From Caldilineaceae bacterium (GTDB lineage: Bacteria > Chloroflexota > Anaerolineae > Caldilineales > Caldilineaceae), in NCBI GenBank assembly GCA_026708085.1, contig JAPOVP010000083.1:1-64000 (forward strand): a DNA stretch of 64,000 nucleotides, in the 5' to 3' direction. This document shows, in pieces, positions 18,535 to 28,013 of this stretch. The notes below the pieces were generated by a model. The model did no database searches. It saw nothing but the letters and a program-made list of their open reading frames with translations, and was not told the DNA's origin. The translations under genes and the position numbers were made by a program. The stretch's first letter is position 1; each line of letters starts with the position of its first letter.

Positions 18535-20262
18535 TTACACCTGGATCACCACCGGCAGGATCATCGGCCGCCGTCCCATCTCATTGCTGCAGAAGCTGGC
18601 CAGAGCATTGCGAACACGCCGCGAGAGCGCCGTCGGCGCCGCCTTCACTTTGACCTCGTTGCGCACGATCTCCTCTGCCCGCAGAATCAACCCCTCGTTG
18701 TCCCGGATATAGACAAACCCGCGACTGATAATCTCCGGGCCGTAAAGGATCGAGCCGTCGAATTCGTCCAGCGCCACGATGCACACGAGGAAGCCGTCAC
18801 TTCCCAGATGGCGCCGGTCGCGCAGAACCACGCTGCCGATGTCGCCCACGCCCAACCCGTCGACAAAAACGTGGCTGGCGCTCACGTGTTCGCCCAACCG
18901 CGCCTCGATCGCATCGGTCTCTTCCTCGAAATGGCCGAACTCGACCACCTGCCCGTCTTCGACGACGAAGACGTTCTCTGGCGCAATCCCGGCCTCCTCC
19001 GCCAGCTCTCCATGCAGGACAAGATGCCGGTATGCGCCGTGCACAGGGATGAAATAGCGCGGCCGCACCAGCTCCAGCATCCGGCGGTAGTCCTCCTTGC
19101 CGCCGTGTCCGCTCACGTGTACATCGTCCGACAGTTCGTGATAAAAGACCCTGGCCCCGCGACGGTACAGGTTGTCCACGGTACGGTTGAACAGCTCCTC
19201 GTTGCCCGGAATCGGTGTCGCGCTCAACACAACCGTGTCGCCCTTGCGCAGACTGATCTGACGCTGGTCCCCTATGCTCATGCGCACCATGGCACTGGTC
19301 GGCTCTCCCTGGCTTCCGGTGGCGATGATCGTCACCTGGTGAGAGGGCAGTTCTTCCATCTCCTTGGCCGTCAAAAGCTCGTCCTGCCGGATATCGAGGT
19401 ACCCGAGACCGATAGCGATCTTCACGTTGTTGACCATCGAGCGCCCAATCATCCCCACCCGCCGTCCATGCTTGCGGGAAATCGTGATGATCTGCTGCAC
19501 GCGGCTGATGTTGCTGGCAAACGTTGCCAGAATCACCCGCCCATCCACCTGCGAGAAGATACTGTCAAGCGTCTCCTCGACCTTGGTTTCGCTGGGCGTA
19601 CTGCCTTCCGCCTCTATATTCGTGCTGTCCCCCAGCAGCAGCAGCACACCCTCGTCACCCCAGCGCTCCAGCTTGTCCACCTCGGTCAACTTGCCGTCCA
19701 CCGGCGTATCGTCGAACTTGTAGTCGCTCGTCAGGATTATCCGCCCGGCCGGCGTGGAAACACCGACCCCCACACTGTCCGGGAAGCTGTGGCAGGTATG
19801 GAAGAACTCCACTGTGAACGGCTCCAGCGCGATCACATCACTTTCCGTCACCGTATGCAGTTCCGTCTGCGCCAGCAGGCCATGCTCCGATAATTTGCCC
19901 TGAAGCAGGCCCTTTGTCAGCGCAGTGGCATAGACCGGCGCATCCAGCCCCTGGTCGATCAGATAGGGCAATGCACCGATATGGTCCTCATGTCCGTGCG
20001 TCAGTACGATGCCGCGAATCCAGTCCAACCGGTCCAGCAGATACTCGGACTCCGGGATCACCACATCCACCCCGTGCATATCGCTGTCCGGGAACATCAG
20101 GCCGGCGTCAACGATGAGGATGTTCTCGCCGGACTCCAGTACCATCATGTTTTTTCCGATTCCACCGAGCCCTCCCAGCGGAATCACCCGCAGTTGCGTC
20201 GTGTCGGCGTCCACCTCGCGCGGACGGTCCGTTTCAATAGGTGCTACTTCCGTCTGTTCCAT
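18535..20262 (-). CDS. rnj: Ribonuclease J
   Basis: 575-aa metallo-beta-lactamase/beta-CASP RNase with 5'-3' exonuclease and endonuclease activity in mRNA turnover and rRNA maturation. The zinc motif is LTHGHEDHIGALPYL (about residue 80); PLGGLGGIGKNMMV is the N-terminal beta-lactamase strand. The beta-CASP region carries TGSQGEPTSAMVRM and the later histidine motif is VSGHGGKEDYRRM. I place the start at ATG 20262, six bases after AAAGGAGAGA, rather than at the longer ORF start. A hairpin-forming CAGGCG-GTA-CGCCTG lies in its 5' leader. Confidence 0.95.
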   Translation of the reverse strand: MEQTEVAPIETDRPREVDADTTQLRVIPLGGLGGIGKNMMVLESGENILIVDAGLMFPDSDMHGVDVVIPESEYLLDRLDWIRGIVLTHGHEDHIGALPYLIDQGLDAPVYATALTKGLLQGKLSEHGLLAQTELHTVTESDVIALEPFTVEFFHTCHSFPDSVGVGVSTPAGRIILTSDYKFDDTPVDGKLTEVDKLERWGDEGVLLLLGDSTNIEAEGSTPSETKVEETLDSIFSQVDGRVILATFASNISRVQQIITISRKHGRRVGMIGRSMVNNVKIAIGLGYLDIRQDELLTAKEMEELPSHQVTIIATGSQGEPTSAMVRMSIGDQRQISLRKGDTVVLSATPIPGNEELFNRTVDNLYRRGARVFYHELSDDVHVSGHGGKEDYRRMLELVRPRYFIPVHGAYRHLVLHGELAEEAGIAPENVFVVEDGQVVEFGHFEEETDAIEARLGEHVSASHVFVDGLGVGDIGSVVLRDRRHLGSDGFLVCIVALDEFDGSILYGPEIISRGFVYIRDNEGLILRAEEIVRNEVKVKAAPTALSRRVRNALASFCSNEMGRRPMILPVVIQV

Positions 20263-20661
20263 TCGATCTCTCCTTTGCAAAGCAATACAGGCGGTACGCC
20301 TGCGTTGCCGTGAATTTCGTCTAACACAAAAACGCCGGGCAGCAACAGCTCCCAGCGCGAAAAAGAGTCTTCTATGTATAAAAGTTCAACATATACGCGC
20401 AGGGCGAGCAGAGGACGAAATAGAGGGGGAGCCCTTAATCGTTGACCCTTCGGCCGCCGTCAACTGCACAAACGCCCGCGCCGGCGGCCACACTCGCTCC
20501 TCAGATTCAGTTATTCCCCTCCATTGTACCTGTGAATCGTCCGTTTGTCTACTTTTTCCCGCAACGTCGGTGCATCCCAAAATGAGTGAGCTCTTCTACA
20601 CCTTCGGCAACAACCAAACCATAGCCATTCCGCGTTCAACTCTGAGCAGTGAAAGCGCCGC

Positions 20662-20760
20662 TTCTGACTACTGACAACTAACCACTGCAGTTTGGGGCGG
20701 TCGGGCCTTCGGCCCTCCCTTGTGCGGGGGGTTCCCCCCCGCAACGCCCCCCTCCTACCC
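20662..20760 (+). repeat. Heptamer tract plus hairpin repeat, copy B
   Basis: The sequence TTCTGAC TACTGAC AACTAAC CACTGCA GTTTGGG (period 7) leads straight into GGCGGTCGGGCC-TTC-GGCCC and then the hairpin GCGGGGGG-TTC-CCCCCCGC and CAACGCCCC. Relative to copies A, D and E the inner stem pair is changed from C-G to G-C, which keeps the stem. The remaining intergenic sequence, 20281-20661, shows nothing recognisable. Confidence 0.8.
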
Positions 20761-20865
20761 CATGCCACCTTGGCGACGCGACGCCGGCATTGTGCCTATA
20801 CCACCGGTTTGCCCATCCACGTCGTGCCGCGTAGCCACCCGGCGCGCTAGCGCGTAGTCCGCACG

Positions 20866-20900
20866 CAAAAACTCGCGGGCAGGTCTGCAATGCCCGCGAG
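20866..20900 (-). terminator. Intrinsic terminator of the glutamine synthetase gene
   Basis: Read on the minus strand, CTCGCGGGCA pairs perfectly with TGCCCGCGAG across a 9-base loop and is followed at once by TTTTT. It lies about 105 bases beyond the stop codon of the gene at 21005-22366, which fits a rho-independent terminator. Confidence 0.85.
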
Positions 20901-21004
20901 CGTCTCAACTCGTGCCCGGTTTTCTTACATGCCCGTTGCCGCGCGGGCGGGGATGTGGCCGGCTGCGGCCAAAACCGCTCGCGGCTTGTACAGGCCGCCG
21001 CTCG

Positions 21005-22366
21005 CTAATACACGCCCAGGTAGCGGTCCAACTCCCACTGCGTTACAAAGTTGCGATAGCTGTCCCACTCCTGTGTCTTCGCCTCGACATAACGCTCGAA
21101 AACGTGCTGGCCCAGCGCGTCCTGCACCACCTCGTCCTCGCGCAACGCATCCAGCGCCTCGCCCAGGTTGCCCGGCAACGTCTCCAGCCCGGAGCGGTCA
21201 CCGTTCATCTGGTAAAGGTCCTCCTCGGCCGGCATCGGCGGGTCCAGCTTGCGCTCGACGCCATCGAGGCCCGCTGCCAGCATCACCGCGAATGCCAGGT
21301 AGGGATTCGCGCTCGGGTCCGGGCAGCGTAGTTCGCAGCGCGTACTCTGCGTCCGGTTGGGATTAATGCGGGGGATGCGGATCAGCGCGCTGCGGTTTGT
21401 GCGCCCCCACGAGATATAGACCGGCGCCTCGTAGCCGGGCACCAGCCGCTTGTAGCTGTTCACCAGCGGCGCGATGATCGGCGTGATCGCCGCCGCGTGC
21501 GCAAGCTGTCCCGCGATGAAGTGCAGCGCCGTCTTGCTCAGGCCGTACTCATCGTCGGCGTCGTACATGCAGGTCTCATTCTCGCCATATCGCCACAGGC
21601 TCTGATGTACGTGCATGCCCGACCCGTTCACTCCGGTGATCGGCTTGGGCATAAAGGTACAGTGAAGCCCGTTCTTCTGCGCGATCGCCTTCAGCGTTGT
21701 CCGCAAAGTGATCGTGTTGTCCGCGGCCGCCAGCGCAGGACCGTACTGAAAGTCGATCTCATTCTGCCCGCTGGCGACCTCATGGTGGGATGCCTCGACC
21801 TTAATGCCCAAAGCGTTCAGCGCGTCCACCATCTGGCGGCGCACACCATGCGCCGAATCGGAGCTCACGTCGAAATAGCCCGCCTCGTCGTGAGGCGTCA
21901 ATGGGTAAAGGCTGTTGTCCTGGTGTCTCCGGAACAGGAAGAACTCCAGTTCCGGACCGACGAGGAAATCAAAGCCCAGCTCCTGGGCCCGCTTCAACTG
22001 CCGGCGCAGAATATAACGGGGATCGCCCGCAAAAGGATCTCCGTTCGGGGTGAACACATCACAGACAACGCGGGCCGTGGACAGCTCCATCTCCCAGGGG
22101 ATCGGCATGAATGTATCCAGGTCCGGCACCAGATACATGTCGCTCTCAGCGACGCGCGCGAATCCCTCAATCGAACTGCCATCGAACCAGACACCGTTTT
22201 CAACCGCCCGATCCCAGAGTTCAATCGGAATCGTTACCTGCTTGACAATGCCCACGATATCGCTGAACTGAAGACGCACAAAGCGCACATTGTGTCTCTT
22301 GATCGTGTCGTCGATCTTTTCCAGCGTCTCCATCAGTTTTTCGTCTGCAAATGCATCCAAGAGCAT
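21005..22366 (-). CDS. glnA: Glutamine synthetase type I (first copy)
   Basis: 453-aa ATP-dependent ammonia-glutamate ligase. The N-terminal beta-grasp is followed by the DGSSIEGF motif (about residue 60), the ATP-binding KPITGVNGSGMHVHQSLW, and the glutamate-site NRSALIRIPR. It resembles the shorter GSI-alpha type. Near the C-terminus, EEDLYQMNGDRS is close to the position of the adenylylation tyrosine but lacks the usual P-P-E-E context, so control by adenylylation is doubtful. AAGGGGAAGG precedes the start. It lies downstream of the second copy on the same strand, 179 bases apart, and ends in a clear intrinsic terminator. Confidence 0.95.
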   Translation of the reverse strand: MLLDAFADEKLMETLEKIDDTIKRHNVRFVRLQFSDIVGIVKQVTIPIELWDRAVENGVWFDGSSIEGFARVAESDMYLVPDLDTFMPIPWEMELSTARVVCDVFTPNGDPFAGDPRYILRRQLKRAQELGFDFLVGPELEFFLFRRHQDNSLYPLTPHDEAGYFDVSSDSAHGVRRQMVDALNALGIKVEASHHEVASGQNEIDFQYGPALAAADNTITLRTTLKAIAQKNGLHCTFMPKPITGVNGSGMHVHQSLWRYGENETCMYDADDEYGLSKTALHFIAGQLAHAAAITPIIAPLVNSYKRLVPGYEAPVYISWGRTNRSALIRIPRINPNRTQSTRCELRCPDPSANPYLAFAVMLAAGLDGVERKLDPPMPAEEDLYQMNGDRSGLETLPGNLGEALDALREDEVVQDALGQHVFERYVEAKTQEWDSYRNFVTQWELDRYLGVY

Positions 22367-22545
22367 ATCTGCCTTCCCCTTTCAGATCGTTTTCGGTATT
22401 TAGCTCTTATCGATAAAGTGAGCGGACATGAAAAACCAGAGCCTGAAATACTGAAAACTTGACAACCGTCAATATGAAAGAACAAGAGGGCAGACACAAT
22501 GCGCCGCGCCGCCCCCTTGTTGTTAAAATTATCGGTCCAACTCTT

Positions 22546-23961
22546 CTAGATGCCGTAGTACATCACGAATTCCTGCGGATGCGGGCGCAGGCGGACGGCA
22601 TCTACCTCTTCAAACCGCTTGTAATCGATGTACGCGTCCAGCAGGTCCGGCGTGAAGACGCCGCCTTCGAGCAGGTAGTCGTGGTCTTCCTCGAGCGCGT
22701 CCAGAACCTCGCCCAGGCTGCCCTTCACCAGCTCAATGTCCTCCATGACATCCTCTTCATACAGGTCCACCTCAGCCGGATCGCCGGGATCGATCTGGTT
22801 CTTGATGCCGTCCATGCCGGCCATCACCATCGCCGCGAAGGCCAGGTATGGGTTCGCGCCCGGGTCGGGGCAGCGGAACTCGATGCGCTTGCTATTCGGT
22901 GACTGGCTGTACATCGGGATACGGCAGGCGGCAGAGCGGTTGCGGGCGGAGTAGGCCACAACCACCGGGGCCTCATAGCCGGGAACCAGGCGGCGGTAAC
23001 TGTTGGTCAGGGGGGCGCAGAAGGCCAGCAACGAGTTGATGTGCTTCAGCAGGCCGCCGGTAAAGTACAGCGCCATTTCGCTGAGGCCGGCGTACTGGTC
23101 ACCGGCGAAAAGCGGCGTGCCGTCTTTCCAAAAGCTCAGGTGTGTGTGCATTCCCGAACCGTTATCCTCATACAACGGCTTCGGCATGAACGTGACCGTC
23201 TTGTCGTTCGCCTTGGCCACGTTCTTGATGACATATTTGTACAGCTGTACCTGGTCGGCCATCTGCAGGAGCGGCTTGAACTTCATGTCGATCTCAGCCT
23301 GGCCGGCCGTGCCCACCTCGTGGTGGTGCACTTCGATATCAATGCCCGCATCGATCATCTTGCGCGTCATCTCGGAACGGACGTCCTGCAACGTATCATA
23401 TGGGGAAACCGGGAAGTAACCCCTCTTAAGGCCAACCGAATGGCCGAGGCTCATCTCACCCGAGTTCCACGGCGCTTCCACACTGTCCACGTAGTAGCCG
23501 GCCGTGTGGCGGCCCGCCTCGTAGGAAACACCGTCAAAGATGAAAAACTCGGCTTCCGGCCCGACAAAGATCGTGTCGGCAATGCCATCGGCTTCGACGT
23601 ACCTGACCGCCTTGCCAGCGACGTTGCGGGGGTCGCGGCTGTAGGCTTCGCCCGTAAGCGGGTCATGGACGTTACAGATCGCGCTCAGCGTCGGCATGGC
23701 GCAGATCGGGTCAATGATCGCGGTCGTGGGATCCAACCGCAGCACCATGTCGCTGTTCTCGATGCTCTGGAATCCGCGAATCGACGAGCCGTCAAAGCCC
23801 AGCCCTTCGTTGACCGCATCATCCGCATCGAACTCTTCGACCGGCATTGTGAAGTGATGCCACTGGCCGAACAGATCAGTGAATTTGACATCCACCATCA
23901 GAATGTTGTTGTCCTGAATGGCACTGTTCAGATCTTCAATTGAACTTACGTTGAGTTTCAT
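22546..23961 (-). CDS. glnA: Glutamine synthetase type I (second copy)
   Basis: 471-aa glutamine synthetase, more like the GSI-beta type: longer, beginning with MKLNVSSIEDL and carrying GLGFDGSSIRGFQSIE. The ATP site is KPLYEDNGSGMHTHLSFW and the glutamate site NRSAACRIP. AEVDLYEEDVMEDIELVKGSL is close to the adenylylation loop but again lacks the classical sequence after the tyrosine. GTGAGGA sits immediately before the ATG. The protein is clearly diverged from the first copy, so the pair is not a recent duplication. The upstream divergent region contains a 9-8-9 inverted repeat. Confidence 0.95.
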   Translation of the reverse strand: MKLNVSSIEDLNSAIQDNNILMVDVKFTDLFGQWHHFTMPVEEFDADDAVNEGLGFDGSSIRGFQSIENSDMVLRLDPTTAIIDPICAMPTLSAICNVHDPLTGEAYSRDPRNVAGKAVRYVEADGIADTIFVGPEAEFFIFDGVSYEAGRHTAGYYVDSVEAPWNSGEMSLGHSVGLKRGYFPVSPYDTLQDVRSEMTRKMIDAGIDIEVHHHEVGTAGQAEIDMKFKPLLQMADQVQLYKYVIKNVAKANDKTVTFMPKPLYEDNGSGMHTHLSFWKDGTPLFAGDQYAGLSEMALYFTGGLLKHINSLLAFCAPLTNSYRRLVPGYEAPVVVAYSARNRSAACRIPMYSQSPNSKRIEFRCPDPGANPYLAFAAMVMAGMDGIKNQIDPGDPAEVDLYEEDVMEDIELVKGSLGEVLDALEEDHDYLLEGGVFTPDLLDAYIDYKRFEEVDAVRLRPHPQEFVMYYGI

Positions 23962-24067
23962 TCCTCACTTAATCCTTTCAGAAATGGCGTGGGGTCCTTT
24001 TTGACCTGAAAATAAGACGATAGGACGATAACTACAGTAGTATACCCTGCCACCGACGGCGAACTCA

Positions 24068-24093
24068 TGGACAATCCGAATAACGATTGTCCA
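24068..24093. promoter_or_regulatory. Perfect 9-8-9 inverted repeat in a divergent promoter region
   Basis: TGGACAATC and GATTGTCCA are exact reverse complements separated by CGAATAAC. Centre-to-centre spacing is 17 bases, as for dimeric repressors. It lies between the divergent glutamine synthetase (-) and molybdopterin oxidoreductase (+) genes, about 107 bases upstream of the former and 238 upstream of the latter. Operator function is inference. Confidence 0.5.
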
Positions 24094-24330
24094 TATTTGT
24101 TTGTGCAGATTGCATGATGGCCGGAAATGCCGCTCTCCCTTCCCCCATTTCCCGCACTGCCTGCAACGCACGCGCCGTACGCAGCGCAACCCGCCTATCA
24201 TATCCATCCGGGACGTTACAGTCTAATTTCGCCCCCCACGATTTCACTGCTACACTGATGCCCTGACAACAGCAGCCTGACGCCGGACGTAACCAGCTTC
24301 CCTGCCGATCAACGATCATGAGCCGATGCC

Positions 24331-26529
24331 ATGTCGAAACTCGCCCTCTATGAAAAGAATCCCGCCGTCCGCATCGTAACCGGCGCCTGCCCGCATGACT
24401 GCCCGGATACATGCAGTTGGCAGATTGCTGTGGACAAAAAAAGCGAGCGGGCGCTGGATATCTGGGGCCGCGCCGACCACCCTGTCACGCAGGGCACGTT
24501 GTGCGGCAAGGTCGACCGCTATCTCGAGCGCGTCTACCACGCCGACAGGCTGACCCACCCCCTGCGCCGCGTCGGGCCCAAAGGCAGCGGCCGCTTTGAG
24601 CGCATCTCCTGGCGCGAGGCGCTGGCGGAGATCGCGGCGCGTCTGCAAGGCATCATCAACGAATGGGGACCGGAGGCGGTCCTGCCCTACGCCTACGCCG
24701 GCACCATGGGATTTCTGCAGCAGCACGGCATCTCCAACCGCTTTTTCCAGCAGATGGGGGCCAGTCGTCTCGCCTACACGATCTGCTCCGAGGCCGGCTT
24801 CGAAGGCTACCTCTATACCATCGGCTCGACCATTGGGATCGAGCCGGAGGATTACGCACACGCCCGCCTGATCCTGATCTGGGGCAGCAACACGCTCACG
24901 AGCAACCTGCACCTCTGGCCCTTCATCCAGGACGCGCGCAAACAGGGCGCACGCGTCATCGTCATCGACCCGGCCCGCACCCGCACCGCCAGGGCCGCCG
25001 ACGAGTGGCTGCCCATTCGCCCAGGGACCGACGGCGCCCTCGCGCTGGGCATGATGCACGAAATCGTCAACGCCGACCTGCACGACAAGGAATATGTGGC
25101 AGCCCACACGGTCGGCTTCGAGCAGCTGGCCGAACGCCTGCAGGAATGGCCGCCCCAGCGCGCGGCTCGGATTACCGGCATCCCGGCCGAACGGATCCGC
25201 GAACTGGCGCGCGACTATGCCGCGACGAGACCCGCAGCCATCCGCGTCAACTACGGCCTGCAGCGCCACTACGGCGGCGGCATGGCGATGCGCAACATCA
25301 CCTGTCTGCCCGCCCTGATCGGGGCATGGCGCGAACAGGGCGGCGGCATCCAGCTCAGCGTCAGCGGACAGCTGCGCCACCTCGAAAAGAGCGGCCTGGA
25401 ACGCCCCGACCTCCTCGCCGGACGCATCCCGCGCACCATAAACATGAACCGCCTCGGCGACGCGCTCAGCCTCGACCGCACCCGCCTCGCCGCGTCCCAC
25501 TACGCGCCCCGGCCCGTGGACCGCAAGCCCGCGCCCGACGATGCCGGCCCGCCGGTCAAGGCACTGATCGTCTACAACAGCAACCCCGCCGCCGTCGCGC
25601 CCGACCAGTCATCCGTCCAGGCCGGGCTGGCGCGTGAGGACCTTTTCACCGTTGTCCTGGAGCACTTCCAGACCGACACCGCCGACTATGCGGACTACCT
25701 CCTGCCCGCCACCACGCAGGCCGAGCACTGGGACCTGCAACGCATGTACGGCCACCATTTCTTAGCACTCAACCGGCCTGCGATCCCAACGGTGGGCGCG
25801 GCGCGGCCCAACAGCGCCATCTTCCGTGGCCTCGCGCAGGCCATGGGCTACACCGACAGCGGCTTCTACGAGGACGACGAGACCATCCTGCGTAACTTCA
25901 TCGAGGCGCAGCATCATCCCCTCTACGAAACGGTCACCTGGGAGGCTCTTCTGGAAAAGGGGTTCGTGCGTCTCAATCTGCCCCAGCCCTACCTACCCTT
26001 CGCCGAAGGCAACTTCCCCACACCGAGCGGCAAGTGCGAGTTCTACAGCGAACGCATGGCCCAGGACGGCTACGACCCGCTGCCCACCTACACGCCGCCC
26101 AAGAGTGAGGAGGGAGGGACGAGGAGTGAGGAGAAAGAGAACGGCAGCGTCCAGGCGGAGCAGGATCCGCATTCGCTTGCCTGTATTTCGCCGCCGGCCC
26201 ATTCCTTCCTCAATTCGTCCTTTTCGCACCTCGAGCGTTTCCGCGGCCGCGAGCGGGAGCCCCTGCTCTGGATCCATCCGCACGACGCCTCCGTCCGCCG
26301 AATCGAGGAGGGCGCCTGGCTGCGCGTCTGGAACGAGCTCGGCGAGGTCGAGCTCACCGCACGCGTCACCGAAGAGATCATGGCCGGCACAGTCCTCGCC
26401 CCCGGCATCTGGTGGAACAAACACAGCCCCGACGGCCGCAACGTCAACCAGCTCACCCCCCAGGACGAGACCGACATGGGCGCCTCCGCCAGCTTCTACG
26501 ACGTGCGCGTCTTCGTGGAGCCGGCGTAG
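24331..26529 (+). CDS. Molybdopterin-dependent oxidoreductase (DMSO reductase family)
   Basis: 732-aa protein with an N-terminal [4Fe-4S] site ([14 protein letters not shown] plus GTLCGK), the bis-MGD domain ([46 protein letters not shown]) and the C-terminal molydop-binding barrel ([24 protein letters not shown]). No Tat signal is seen, so it is probably cytoplasmic. Near residues 591-630 a charged linker contains six DNA heptamers (26102-26143), splitting the last two domains. Substrate and electron partner are unknown; no small subunits adjoin. CofE and YqeB genes 7 kb away fit a Mo- and F420-using redox metabolism. Confidence 0.9.
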   Translation: MSKLALYEKNPAVRIVTGACPHDCPDTCSWQIAVDKKSERALDIWGRADHPVTQGTLCGKVDRYLERVYHADRLTHPLRRVGPKGSGRFERISWREALAEIAARLQGIINEWGPEAVLPYAYAGTMGFLQQHGISNRFFQQMGASRLAYTICSEAGFEGYLYTIGSTIGIEPEDYAHARLILIWGSNTLTSNLHLWPFIQDARKQGARVIVIDPARTRTARAADEWLPIRPGTDGALALGMMHEIVNADLHDKEYVAAHTVGFEQLAERLQEWPPQRAARITGIPAERIRELARDYAATRPAAIRVNYGLQRHYGGGMAMRNITCLPALIGAWREQGGGIQLSVSGQLRHLEKSGLERPDLLAGRIPRTINMNRLGDALSLDRTRLAASHYAPRPVDRKPAPDDAGPPVKALIVYNSNPAAVAPDQSSVQAGLAREDLFTVVLEHFQTDTADYADYLLPATTQAEHWDLQRMYGHHFLALNRPAIPTVGAARPNSAIFRGLAQAMGYTDSGFYEDDETILRNFIEAQHHPLYETVTWEALLEKGFVRLNLPQPYLPFAEGNFPTPSGKCEFYSERMAQDGYDPLPTYTPPKSEEGGTRSEEKENGSVQAEQDPHSLACISPPAHSFLNSSFSHLERFRGREREPLLWIHPHDASVRRIEEGAWLRVWNELGEVELTARVTEEIMAGTVLAPGIWWNKHSPDGRNVNQLTPQDETDMGASASFYDVRVFVEPA
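26102..26143. repeat. Period-7 tract inside the molybdopterin oxidoreductase gene
   Basis: Six heptamers (AGAGTGA GGAGGGA GGGACGA GGAGTGA GGAGAAA GAGAACG) encode a charged S-E-E-rich linker. Its composition matches intergenic tracts such as 35674-35715 (opposite strand), which suggests an in-frame insertion. Confidence 0.7.
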
Positions 26530-26554
26530 GGTGTAGTGGCTGGCAGACTAGCGG

Positions 26555-26756
26555 CCAAAATACAGAATCGTTATCCACCGGATTAGTGCTGACGGCATTT
26601 TTGTGGCCGATGTGCCGGAACTGCACGGTAAACGGCGACACGCAGGAAATTGCCTTCCAAAGCATCAGCAGCTCAACAACGCATTGGATTGTCACGGCGC
26701 GCGAGTTTGACCACCCCAATTTGGAGCCAAAGGGCGATTGCCTGATGCTGGCCTGA
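26555..26756 (+). pseudogene. HicB-like antitoxin remnant (frameshifted, start lost)
   Basis: One frame reads KYRIVIHRISADGIFVADVPELHG, which matches the start of HicB proteins. A second frame then continues TVNGDTQEIAFQSISSSTTHWIVTAREFDHPN and ends EPKGDCLMLA, matching the HicB C-terminus. A single-base shift around 26630 joins the two. There is no start codon in frame, and a TAG lies just upstream. No HicA toxin is visible. It sits between the oxidoreductase stop and a DUF433 antitoxin gene. Confidence 0.8.
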
Positions 26757-26794
26757 GATGGCGGGAAGTTGAAGACAATGCGCAAAGGTGGAGT

Positions 26795-27025
26795 ATGCAA
26801 GCATTCCCGAGAATAACTTTCGACCCTACAGTGATGGGCGGCAAAGCATGTATCCGGGGACTGCGGGTGACGGTTGGAACCGTCGTAGGTCTTTTGGCGG
26901 CCGGACGATCAGCTGATGAGATCATAGCAGCCTACCCGTACCTTGAACGAGAAGATATCGACCAATCGTTAGCCTATGCGGCATGGAGGCTGGAAGAGCG
27001 GGAGGTTCCGCTATTCCTTCCATGA
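26795..27025 (+). CDS. DUF433-family antitoxin-like protein
   Basis: 76-aa DUF433 protein. The start at ATG 26795 follows AAAGGTGGAG and fits the family beginning (FPRITFDPTVMGGKACIRGLRV). The family pattern is clear: I-x-x-x-P-x-x-x-G-G-K-x-x-I-x-G-x-R-V-T-V, then a short helix-turn-helix (SADEIIAAYPYLEREDIDQSLAYAAW). DUF433 proteins are usually paired with a PIN-like DUF5615 toxin, but none follows here; the next 167 bases have no coding signal. It is therefore an orphan, next to a broken HicB gene. Confidence 0.85.
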   Translation: MQAFPRITFDPTVMGGKACIRGLRVTVGTVVGLLAAGRSADEIIAAYPYLEREDIDQSLAYAAWRLEEREVPLFLP

Positions 27026-27192
27026 CAGCTTAACTGTTGGTCTGGTGATGGGGATCAACTACACTGCACAAATGTCGTGAGCTTGTCCTATCTCGACTCT
27101 GGCTTCTGCAGGGGCTTGTCTAAGCGTCGACTAGGATCAACCCTATAACGGCCCTTCGATTCGAAAGTGATACTGGGGGCCCTCCTCCCCCC

Positions 27193-27936
27193 TCAATTCC
27201 CACTATACAAATTATCATGCAACGCCTTCGCATAGCGGTCGATGTTCCGCTCTCGGCGCCGACCGCCGCTCTCATCCAGCATCCGGTTACGCGCAGCCTG
27301 CGCCGGCGCACCGGGCACCTGCGTCGCGCCCACGCCCGGCACATCCACACGGTAGGACGCCGGTGCATCTGCCTGCCGCAGCTTCAGAATACTGTCCGCC
27401 AGGGCCGCGCCGGCCTCTTCCCGCTGCTTCAACGCCGTGCTCCCGATCAGATTCTTCACCTGCGTGATGATCCCCAGCAGGTCGTGCGTCGGCTTCGTCC
27501 CCGCCCCAATCATCAGCCCCGTAACCAGAATGTCCCACATATCCGGCACCTGGACCAGAAAACCGGGCAGCGTCTGGCCCAGATAGGCCATCAATCGCAT
27601 GCCGCTGTAGTTGGAGACCACAACGCCGAGGAAAATGCCCGCCAGCAGACTGGTGCTGCGCTTGAACGCCACGTAGCCGGGTGACTTGAGATCGCTGGGC
27701 CGCCAGCCCAAAAAGCGCAGCGCACCCCACTCCAGGTAGTGCCAGCCCAGCTCCATCAAGCGCTCAATCCCCGCCGCCGCCCCCAGCAGCGGGACCATCG
27801 CCGGCATCACCGTCGTTATCTCCGTTCCGACCGTCTGCTCCGTCCCTGCGGCCAGCGTCAACTTCGGCAGCGCACCCGCCAGAAACAGACCGCCGAAAAC
27901 ACCCCAACCCAACCGCCGCACCATTTTCATCCGCAT
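27193..27936 (-). CDS. Membrane protein of unknown function
   Basis: 247 aa from ATG 27936, chosen because GGAGAG lies just upstream. An N-terminal signal-like segment (GWGVFGGLFLAGALPKLTLAAG) is followed by about three hydrophobic segments (MPAMVPLLGAAAGIERL; SLLAGIFLGVVVSNYSG; MWDILVTGLMIGAGT) and a soluble, charged C-terminus (RRRERNIDRYAKALHDNLYSGN). The segment with GAGTKPTHDLLGII is a pattern I have no family name for. It lies 78 bases downstream of the aminopeptidase gene on the same strand, so it may share its transcript. No function is proposed. Confidence 0.7.
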   Translation of the reverse strand: MRMKMVRRLGWGVFGGLFLAGALPKLTLAAGTEQTVGTEITTVMPAMVPLLGAAAGIERLMELGWHYLEWGALRFLGWRPSDLKSPGYVAFKRSTSLLAGIFLGVVVSNYSGMRLMAYLGQTLPGFLVQVPDMWDILVTGLMIGAGTKPTHDLLGIITQVKNLIGSTALKQREEAGAALADSILKLRQADAPASYRVDVPGVGATQVPGAPAQAARNRMLDESGGRRRERNIDRYAKALHDNLYSGN

Positions 27937-28013
27937 ACAAGTCTCTCCTACAGTTCTACAATCCTCAGTCACCGGCATCCGGTTCCTGACGCTGCCTCGC
28001 CTCCAACCGCAAA

